Source of the DNA: Alkalinema sp. FACHB-956
GTDB taxonomy: Bacteria > Cyanobacteriota > Cyanobacteriia > Leptolyngbyales > Leptolyngbyaceae
Direction of reading: 5' to 3'
Assembly: GCF_014697025.1 (NCBI RefSeq)
Contig: NZ_JACJRC010000033.1
Location: 1-58,711, forward strand
Length of the DNA: 58,711 bases
Shown: piece after piece, positions 53,575-58,711 of the stretch
How the letters are laid out: the number at the start of each line of letters is the position of its first letter
Position numbering within the stretch: position 1 is the stretch's first letter
The notes under the pieces: model-generated
Seen by the model: the letters and a program-made list of their open reading frames with translations, nothing else
The model's database searches: none
What the model was told of the DNA's origin: nothing
Program-made: the position numbers and the translations under genes

Positions 53575-55500
53575 ATGAATTTCCCTGTTGTATTCTCTCA
53601 AGTTTTTCCGATCCAATTTCCATCCAAAAATGACTTACTCGTCTCGGAACAAGCTACTGCTAAACGTAATTTTTGGGTACGCTTTGCGATCGGGACAACG
53701 GCCCTTGCCGTTGGCATAACGGCTTATTTCAGCCATCAATTTGTGCGCAGTCTCCTGCTTGAGAATCTACAGCGCAATGCCTTTTTGGAAGTACAGCAAC
53801 AGGCCACCCAACTAGATCGGTGGTTGGGAACCCGGAAGGCTGAAGTTGGGATGATGGCCAATACTGAAACAATGAGATCTCTAGATTGGTCGATCGTCCA
53901 ACCATACATGCAGGAGGAAACGAAGCGTATTCAAGATTTCATTGCCTTTGCGATGGTGTCTCCGAACGGCAATGTATTTCATAGTCGTAGAGGGCCGAAT
54001 AGCGCCAATATTAAAGATCGTCAGCATTTTCAAGTGGCTATATTTGGCAACAGCTATGTCAGCGATCCCATGATTAGCAGAGTGCTCAAGGTTCCTCAAT
54101 TCATTATTGCCACACCCATTTGGTCAAATGATGCAAGCAACCGTGCACCGATCGGAGTTTTTCAGGGGATTGTTCTGCTGGATCGGTTGACGCAGGTTGT
54201 CAATCAGCTTAAGTATGGGGAGGGGAGTTATGCCTTTGCCCTGAATTCGCGGGGGGAACCGATCGTCCATCCCAACCAAACATTTTTGTCCAATCTTGAT
54301 AAACCTGCTCCCAGTTTTCTACAGTCGGCGGACAATGATTTAGCTAAAATTGCCCACCGCATGGTTCACAAAGGCAGAGGCATTGAATTAATTCCGATCG
54401 ATGGAACGCAAAAATATGTCGCGTTTATTCCACTGCAAGAGGCCAATTGGTCCGTTGCTTTGGTCATTCCCCGCCAAAATATTGACAACCAATTGCGACT
54501 GCTGGATTTAATCGCGATCGTTGTAGTTGGGTTGGTTGTGGGGATGATATTCATCCTCTGGCAGGTACAAAACTTCGAACACGCTCAATTGAGACAATCT
54601 AAGGCGGCTTCCGACGCTGCCAAGCAACAGTTGCAACAGAATTTCCAAGAACTGCAACTGGCTCAAGCGCAACTGGTGCAAAGTGAAAAAATGTCTAGTT
54701 TGGGACGGCTAGTTGCAGGGATTGCCCATGAAATTAACAATCCTGTGAATTTTATTCATGGCAATATTACCTATGCTTCGGAATACCTCCAAGATCTCAT
54801 GCATTTGATTACACTGTACCAAGCTGAATATCCCCAGCCGAGTCCTAAAATTTCTGAGCAAGTTGACAAGATCGATCTGGAATTTATCCACAAGGATTTA
54901 TCAAATTTGCTGACTTCCATGAAAACGGGATCGGAGCGGATTAGTGAAATTGTCCGATCGCTCCGATCTTTTTCTCGACTGGATGAAGCGGAATTAAAAC
55001 CTGTCAATATTCATGAGGGGATCGATAGCGCATTGATGATCCTACAGAGTCGTCTTCAAGCCCCAGCGATCGGGGAGGGGCTGGCTGAGGCTGCGCGGGC
55101 TGAGATTCAAGTCATTAAGGAATACGGGGAGTTGCCTTGGGTTGAATGTTTCTCCGGTGAGCTGAATCAGGTCTTTATGAATATCCTCTCCAATGCGATC
55201 GATGCACTGGAGGAGAATAATCCACCCCAACCCTATATTCACATTTCCACGGTGCCATTATCCGATGATCAGGTGGAAATTTATATTACTGACAATGGCC
55301 CTGGCATTCCGAAGCACATTCAACAATGGTTGTTTGATCCATTTTTTACGACTAAGGAGGTGGGCAAGGGTACTGGTTTAGGACTGGCTATTTCCCGGCA
55401 AATCATCGTAGAGCAACATGGTGGGCAACTAGAAGTCAAGTCTACAGTCAATGAAGGGACAACATTCTGTATTCGGCTACCCATCACTGTGAATGCATGA
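53575..55500 (+). CDS. Membrane-bound sensor histidine kinase with extracytoplasmic Cache-like domain
   Basis: 641 residues from ATG 53575; a longer frame from 53494 overlaps the preceding gene and is less likely. The first membrane helix is near residue 40 (IGTTALAVGITAY), the second near residue 310 (LIAIVVVGLVVGMIFILW). The roughly 240 residues between look like a double-Cache sensor (ATQLDRWLGTRKAEVGMMAN, KDRQHFQVAIFGNSYVSDPM). After a short coiled coil, the kinase core has His385 in LVAGIAHEINNPVNF and ATPase motifs ITDNGPGIP and GKGTGLGLAISRQI. It closely resembles the end of the preceding fusion kinase, so the two are paralogous. They are probably co-transcribed. No cognate regulator lies nearby. 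Confidence 0.9.
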   Translation: MNFPVVFSQVFPIQFPSKNDLLVSEQATAKRNFWVRFAIGTTALAVGITAYFSHQFVRSLLLENLQRNAFLEVQQQATQLDRWLGTRKAEVGMMANTETMRSLDWSIVQPYMQEETKRIQDFIAFAMVSPNGNVFHSRRGPNSANIKDRQHFQVAIFGNSYVSDPMISRVLKVPQFIIATPIWSNDASNRAPIGVFQGIVLLDRLTQVVNQLKYGEGSYAFALNSRGEPIVHPNQTFLSNLDKPAPSFLQSADNDLAKIAHRMVHKGRGIELIPIDGTQKYVAFIPLQEANWSVALVIPRQNIDNQLRLLDLIAIVVVGLVVGMIFILWQVQNFEHAQLRQSKAASDAAKQQLQQNFQELQLAQAQLVQSEKMSSLGRLVAGIAHEINNPVNFIHGNITYASEYLQDLMHLITLYQAEYPQPSPKISEQVDKIDLEFIHKDLSNLLTSMKTGSERISEIVRSLRSFSRLDEAELKPVNIHEGIDSALMILQSRLQAPAIGEGLAEAARAEIQVIKEYGELPWVECFSGELNQVFMNILSNAIDALEENNPPQPYIHISTVPLSDDQVEIYITDNGPGIPKHIQQWLFDPFFTTKEVGKGTGLGLAISRQIIVEQHGGQLEVKSTVNEGTTFCIRLPITVNA

Positions 55501-55647
55501 TTACTTGTGTAGCACTACCGTGTAACACTACCCGTAACTTGAACACTGCTGTTGCTCGAAGGTTAGCTCTAGAACAAAGTTTGTCTCATCAGTATTCACG
55601 TAGCCGTCAGATGACTACTGACATATTATGTCAGGCTCAGGGCATAT
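55501..55647. other. Spacer after the kinase operon with a small palindrome
   Basis: No gene. CTGACATA, T, TATGTCAG is a perfect 8-bp palindrome at 55618-55634. GTAGCACTACC and GTAACACTACC are near copies at 55509-55530. A GTTAGGC box follows at 55648. Confidence 0.45.
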
Positions 55648-55830
55648 GTTAGGCTTTGCCAATGATAAAGTCTTTCTAGATTTTTGCCTGAGAATGACGA
55701 CCGACGAAACAATCTGAAAAGCCGATCTAACTTTGCATCATACAAAATGCACGATCGCTCCTCAACTACCCCGATCGCTGCTTTCGTGGACGGGTTTCTG
55801 GGTCAATGAGCCAGTTACTTTTGCTAAAAC
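55648..55830 (-). repeat. Dispersed repeat block, copy 4, starting with a GTTAGGC box
   Basis: GTTAGGC (55648-55654; RC GCCTAAC, the canonical R'' core) is followed by a block homologous to 1638-1825 (CCAATGATAAAG, TTTCTAGATTTTT, GAATGACGACCGACG, ATCACGATCGCTC-type, TTTCTGGGTCAATG). No inner arm of an attC is recognisable to the left, so only the R box side is visible. The block is followed on the right by spacer DNA to 55986. Confidence 0.55.
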
Positions 55831-55986
55831 CTCGATCGACCAAATGCTGGGAAAATGAACGGATCAATGTCGTGAAAGCCTCGATCGATGAGTCCGTGCC
55901 GAGTCTCGAATGATATTAATGATGCGATTATGGGAGCGATCTTGATAACCACAATTCTGAAACGTAAGCTGAAATGCTGGAAAGAC

Positions 55987-56029
55987 AGAGAATAGAAGGT
56001 TTTTTTCTCTCTGGGCAGTCAGTATAACG
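55987..56029 (-). repeat. Shared 44-bp sequence at the outer end of a cassette, copy 2
   Basis: This matches 127-170 at the left end of the window, with GTATAAC (56022-56028) in place of GCATAAC. On the minus strand it begins GTTATAC, a known type of R' core. In both places it follows the 3' end of a minus-strand cargo gene. Here the attC inner arms are not clear; only a short AATACTTTGCAAATAC stem separates it from the gene stop. Confidence 0.6.
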
Positions 56030-56055
56030 ACTAATACTTTGCAAATACTAAGGGG

Positions 56056-56598
56056 TTACCAGCAAACCCCATTTACTACTTTATTACAAGGGTAATCAGG
56101 TTGCCTTGTAGGTTGATCTACACTGCTACTACCTGATCCTGATGCCACCAGCATTAGGATGAAAAGGGCAGCAACTTTACTAGCCTGAACTCTTTGAGCT
56201 TCCTGTTCGGCTAAATAAGCTTTCTTGTCTTCTGGAGATAAATTTTCAAAATGCTGACGACGACGTTCTGCCTCTAATCGCTGTTCCTCAGTCGCTGCCT
56301 GCCGAGCAGCTTCCAGTTCTTTCTGCCTTTGCTCCAATTTCTCCAATTCTTGTTGACGTTTTAGCCGTCGCAGTTCGCGTTGTTGTCGTCGAAATTCATT
56401 GCGTTGCTCACGTTCCCATTTACGTTGCTCACGTTCAAGCCTACGGCGCTCACGTTCAAGCATCCTTACGGGATTAGAAGCGATCGTTGGAGTTGATTGA
56501 GACCTTTGTTGAGAAACTATCTCGATCGCAGCCACTGCATTAACGCTGATGCAATAGATGAAAGCAGTAGACAAACAGCCAATAAGCTTGAACCTCAT
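56056..56598 (-). CDS. Secreted Arg/Glu-rich coiled-coil protein of unknown function
   Basis: From ATG 56598 (MRFKLIGCLSTAFIYCISV) the protein has 180 residues; GGGAG precedes the start by eight bases. An earlier ATG at 56628 lacks such support. After the signal peptide, residues about 40-120 alternate Arg, Glu, Gln and Leu (RERRRLEREQRKWEREQRNE), which suggests a long single alpha-helix or coiled coil. A hydrophobic helix (VAALFILMLVASGSG) and a tail with two cysteines (PCNKVVNGVCW) follow. I do not recognise a family with known function. The gene lies between a degenerate attC-like site and a GTTATAC box, so it looks like cassette cargo. Confidence 0.7.
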   Translation of the reverse strand: MRFKLIGCLSTAFIYCISVNAVAAIEIVSQQRSQSTPTIASNPVRMLERERRRLEREQRKWEREQRNEFRRQQRELRRLKRQQELEKLEQRQKELEAARQAATEEQRLEAERRRQHFENLSPEDKKAYLAEQEAQRVQASKVAALFILMLVASGSGSSSVDQPTRQPDYPCNKVVNGVCW

Positions 56599-56802
56599 TA
56601 GAAATCTCCCAGGTAGTTTATGTGGCAAAGCGCATCAGAGAAATCACTTAGCTAATCAGTCACAAGGATTTTATTCCTCAGCATTTTGTAAGTCAACATC
56701 TTTGCGAAGAATTTACGAAAGAAAACGGGAGTAGTCTTAAACTGGAATTTCTCATAACCATTTTGTCTTGCTGCGTCCCATCTTCACCAAAAAGCGAAAC
56801 CC

Positions 56803-56886
56803 TGCTAACGCAAAGTTCACCTGCTGCGAGTGGATTTTGCTGAAACCAGCATAGCATTGCCAGTCAGGTGCGACGATCGGTCACAC
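56803..56886 (-). other. Degenerate attC-like site upstream of the coiled-coil gene
   Basis: The inner arms CACCTGCTG (56818-56826) and CAGTCAGGTG (56861-56870) and the central ATTTTGCTGAAACCAG are identical to the site at 1554-1637, including the extra base. The outer boxes have decayed: TGCTAAC replaces ACCTAAC and GTCACAC replaces GTTAGGT. It should therefore be recognisable by descent but may be inactive. Confidence 0.55.
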
Positions 56887-57062
56887 TAGGCCAATAATCA
56901 AATCTTTCTAGATTTTTACCGAAAAACGACTGCCCACGGAACAACCTGACAAGCCGATCTAAATTTGTATCACACAGATGGGGGAGAAACTACACGATCG
57001 CTCTCAACTACCGCTATTTCTGCTTTCGCGGACGGGTTTCTGGGTAAATGAGACAGTTACCT
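56887..57062 (-). repeat. Dispersed repeat block, copy 2
   Basis: This is the block homologous to 1638-1825, with TTTCTAGATTTTTACC, ACGACTGCCCACGG, CACACAGATGGGGGAG and TTTCTGGGTAAATGAG. It ends where a group II intron remnant begins. A plus-strand frame from 56978 runs through it into the intron-encoded protein fragment but has no real start of its own. Confidence 0.65.
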
Positions 57063-57065
57063 TTT

Positions 57066-57303
57066 TGACGGGCATAAATCGTAAAGGCTATTGGCGCTTG
57101 TCGAAGACGTTGGCAATGAAAATGGGAATAACAAATGAATGGTTGAAGAAACAGGGATTGCTATCAATTAAGAAACTTTGGATGAAAGTTCAGGGTTACA
57201 CTTAAGCCATCCGTGTTGTCTGCGCATCGACCTGATCCGCCTGTTGCGAACCCGCATGGCAGGTGGTGTGGGAGGGGAAGATTAAATTCTCTCCTCGACC
57301 CGA
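57066..57303 (+). mobile_element. 5'-truncated group II intron: RT/maturase C-terminus plus domains V-VI
   Basis: The frame ending at 57205 encodes INRKGYWRLSKTLAMKMGIT, then NEWLKKQGLLSIKKLWMKVQ, which I recognise as the C-terminus of a cyanobacterial group II intron reverse transcriptase. The RNA 3' end follows: CCGCCTGTTGCG, AACC, CGCATGGCAGGTGG folds as a domain V-like hairpin. GGAGGGGAAGATT and TTCTCTCCTC form a domain VI-like stem. The fragment ends near CTCGAC at about 57302. The catalytic RT and the intron 5' end are missing, the usual result of incomplete retrohoming. Its strand is opposite to the cassette cargo genes. The block repeat abuts its truncated end. Confidence 0.6.
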
Positions 57304-57334
57304 TTAGACCGTGCCTCAACGGAGAGACTTGCAA

Positions 57335-57705
57335 CTACTCAATCGGCTTAATCGTGACGTTACCACCTTCCACTGCCCGAATGCACAAATCGTAGCCGTA
57401 CAGTAAGCCCATTCCGACCAACGGCTCTGCATCAGAAGCGACAACATCAATCATCTGGTTCTGTCCATCCCAAATCACTGAAGCCTTGTACAGTTCAAAA
57501 ACAACTTCGCTCCCATCTCCCAAGGTTCCAAAGTCGCGGTAATGCCAAGGTAAATCTAAATCCGTGTGATGGAAAGGGGTAAAGACAAAAAGCTAGTGAA
57601 TCCCGTATCAATGACCGCATCAACGGTGATTTTGGGTGAACCAATACGACCGACTGCAACTTTAATGATAGCTTCACAGTTATCATTCACGATGCCAAAC
57701 ATCAT
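57335..57705 (-). pseudogene. Retropepsin-like (clan AA) aspartic protease, single-base frameshift
   Basis: The gene starts at ATG 57705 (MMFGIVNDNCEAIIKVAVG), overlapping the stop of the 91-aa gene by four bases. The active-site motif is VDAVIDTGFTSFLSLP (DTG). The frame stops at 57556. One base appears lost near 57558-57562; beyond it the other frame gives LDLPWHYRDFGTLGDGSEVV and continues with VGMGLLYGYDLCI to a stop at 57335. Intact relatives are about 120 residues and run through without a break. Only half of a retropepsin-like fold would be made, so the enzyme is probably inactive unless frameshifting occurs. Confidence 0.75.
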
Positions 57706-57977
57706 ATGGGCTTCCTCAGACTGCGGCTCCCCATACGGAAGACGGCGCGATGTCCGATCCGAATCACCCAAGGCTGGGCATCAGGATAGCGCTCATAAAG
57801 TCGATCGACTGCGACCATCGGGATATCATCAACTTCAAAGGCTCCGGTTTCAATGTCGATCGCCACGATTCTGCCATGATTGCCTTCTTCGACTTGAGGA
57901 CGCACCTGGGATTCGTAGATCTCATTGCCACGACGAGCATATTCTTCTTTAGGATAGCGGGGTTGTCGAATTGCCAT
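57702..57977 (-). CDS. 91-residue protein paired with clan AA protease
   Basis: Encodes MAIRQPRYPKEEYARRGNEI, then VEEGNHGRIVAIDIETGAFEV and WVIRIGHRAVFRMGSRSL. I recall similar 80-100-residue cyanobacterial proteins immediately upstream of clan AA protease genes, with no assigned function. No membrane segment or signal is visible. The ATGA overlap with the protease start implies translational coupling. The pairing and small sizes resemble toxin-antitoxin or protease-target modules, but that is inference. The start ATG at 57977 fits the conserved N-terminus. No attC-like site is visible beyond the protease stop; a half site lies upstream at 58094. Confidence 0.75.
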   Translation of the reverse strand: MAIRQPRYPKEEYARRGNEIYESQVRPQVEEGNHGRIVAIDIETGAFEVDDIPMVAVDRLYERYPDAQPWVIRIGHRAVFRMGSRSLRKPI

Positions 57978-58093
57978 CGGGTTAACCTTGTCGCCACATT
58001 ATCCTTGCATTTTAGCCCAACTACAGACTTCTTCGGGTTACTTCAATCATTGTCCTCAAGTTTGAAGAAATGATTTTCCTAAAATGCTCGGTC

Positions 58094-58147
58094 GATTTTG
58101 CTGAAACCAGTGCAGCATTGCCAGTCAGATGCGACGATCGGTTAAGC
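58094..58147 (-). other. Half attC-like site
   Basis: GATTTTGCTGAAACCAG, CAGTCAGATG and GTTAAGC (58141-58147; RC GCTTAAC fits RYYYAAC) match one half of the site at 1554-1637. The other arm (CACCTGCTG and ACCTAAC) is absent; the sequence diverges left of 58094. This copy is broken. Confidence 0.5.
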
Positions 58148-58243
58148 TAAGCCAATAATAAAATCTTTCTAGATTTTTCGGTAAACGACTGCTCACCAAA
58201 CACCCTAAAAAGCTGATCGCTTTCACTAAACCCCGATCGCCCT
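58148..58243 (-). repeat. Dispersed repeat block, copy 3, shortened
   Basis: GCCAATAATAAAATC, TTTCTAGATTTTTCGG, AACGACTGCTCACC and AAAGCTGATCGC match the other three blocks. A middle portion present in copy 1 (including CACACAGATG) is missing. The block is followed by the palindromic element at 58249, in the same order as at 1638-1873. Confidence 0.6.
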
Positions 58244-58248
58244 AGTCC

Positions 58249-58291
58249 AGGTGCCCACAGGCTACAAGACAAGCAAACCTGCGGGACACCT
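58249..58291. repeat. Imperfect palindromic element, copy 3 of 3
   Basis: AGGTGCCCACAGG pairs with CCTGCGGGACACCT. It lies 13 bp past the stop codon of small gene C on the minus strand, so it may serve as a 3' structure. It resembles elements at 1829 and 10591. Confidence 0.55.
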
Positions 58292-58303
58292 ACGCTTCAG
58301 CCT

Positions 58304-58519
58304 TTACCAACGCCGCTGCAACACGCTAACCCATTCGCCTTCCACACCCGGTACAGGCATGGGTTTCCCCCAATATACCCTGTCTACAAATCCGATCGAA
58401 TGCAATCGGTTAATGATTGACTCTACCGTTTCCTTAGTGCCGAAAAGTTGTAACCGATAGTATGGATGCAACTGTTCGATCGAGCGATCGCCGCGATCGC
58501 TAGAACCTGTAAAACACAT
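58304..58519 (-). CDS. Small cyanobacterial protein of unknown function, family member C
   Basis: 71 residues from ATG 58519, set by AAGGAG nine bases upstream in the leader shared with member B. The core reads YRLQLFGTKETVESIINRLH, then RVYWGKPMPV, GEWVSVLQ. A longer frame upstream to 58597 merely translates the leader. It lies between a palindromic element and a divergent partial gene. The N-terminal variable part (TGSSDRGDRSIEQ) is similar in style to that of B (GSSDRSDREVQ), so these two are the closer pair. No function is known. Confidence 0.7.
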   Translation of the reverse strand: MCFTGSSDRGDRSIEQLHPYYRLQLFGTKETVESIINRLHSIGFVDRVYWGKPMPVPGVEGEWVSVLQRRW

Positions 58520-58521
58520 AT

Positions 58522-58552
58522 TGAGCTTCTCCTTGTTGAAGTGAATCCCATC
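58522..58552 (-). promoter_or_regulatory. Conserved 31-nt leader ahead of small gene C
   Basis: Identical, base for base, to 10920-10950. It covers GATGGGATTCACTTC and CAACAAGGAGAAGCTCA on the minus strand, ending two bases before the start codon. Confidence 0.6.
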
Positions 58553-58625
58553 CCCACTACAATCTTGCTGCCTTCTCCTGCGGGCTACCGTGTACACACA
58601 AGTCGGAATAAACTAGGAAAAAGCT

Positions 58626-58711
58626 ATGAAAGCGCTATTTTCTATGAATAACCCGATTTTAATTCGTGCTGAGCAAACCAAAGACCGCAATACGGTCTTT
58701 GGTGATCCGCG
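58626..58711 (+). CDS. Partial gene at window end, unknown product
   Basis: ATG at 58626 is preceded by TAGGAAAAAGCT, a reasonable ribosome site. It encodes MKALFSMNNPILIRAEQTKD, then RNTVFGDPR, open to the window edge. Met7 (58644) could be the real start. The product is too short to name. ACCAAAGACCG and CGGTCTTTGGT (58677-58703) form a perfect 11-bp inverted repeat inside the coding frame. It is divergent from small gene C. Confidence 0.4.
   Translation, partial: MKALFSMNNPILIRAEQTKDRNTVFGDP

Noticed and set aside
56978-57205. A complete 75-residue gene
   Set aside because: Its first half is repeat block without conserved frame; only the second half matches a group II intron RT C-terminus, so it is a chance fusion frame on a remnant.
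1-58711. tRNA or rRNA genes
   Set aside because: No cloverleaf with a T-loop GGTTCRANTCC-type box and no rRNA signature was recognised by eye on either strand; a tRNAscan run would settle it.

Overview
The window reads as chromosomal DNA of a cyanobacterium. The octamer GCGATCGC and its CGATCG core recur throughout, as in HIP1-rich cyanobacterial genomes. The genes agree: photosystem II assembly factor Psb27, a Ycf5-type cytochrome c biogenesis protein, a KGK-domain protein, the motility protein HmpF, and PilG/PilH/PilI/PilJ/PilL-type phototaxis/type IV pilus signalling. HmpF and a PATAN-REC/CheY/CheW/MCP/CheA cluster point to a motile, possibly filamentous, species. No rRNA, tRNA or CRISPR array was recognised.

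Layout. The two ends are accessory DNA. The left end (1-2.5 kb) holds a partial IS630-like transposase, an HNH endonuclease gene bracketed by two integron-type attC-like sites, a dispersed repeat and a small orphan gene. The right end (55.5-58.7 kb) holds three more copies of the same dispersed repeat (one with a degenerate attC, one with half an attC), a secreted coiled-coil gene, a 5'-truncated group II intron, a 91-aa gene overlapping a frameshifted aspartic protease gene, and a second small orphan gene of the same family. All recognisable cargo genes here, except the orphan gene at 2313, lie on the minus strand in the orientation set by the attC asymmetry. Dispersed integron-like cassettes are the main finding.

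The core (3.1-55.5 kb) is ordinary backbone. It begins with a lectin-galactose oxidase fusion and a small secreted partner. Next come an O-antigen ligase, a YaaW-like protein and a K+/H+ antiporter, a third copy of the orphan small gene, an ABC ATPase, a damaged Uma2 gene, a DUF697 GTPase, a DUF937 protein and an RRM protein. Then follow pstSCAB (with candidate Pho boxes), psb27, ccsB, a KGK gene and tilS. The motility block follows: hmpF, divergent from pilG-pilH-pilI-pilJ-pilL. It ends in a strong terminator, followed by futA/futB/futC (ferric iron uptake), glgP, and two large histidine kinases, the first fused to a Ser/Thr kinase and an AAA ATPase.

A second theme is mutational. Spacers, and a few coding ends, carry 11-18-bp units repeated two or three times in or nearly in tandem. 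One 17-bp duplication frameshifts the Uma2 gene, which shows the process generates real lesions.
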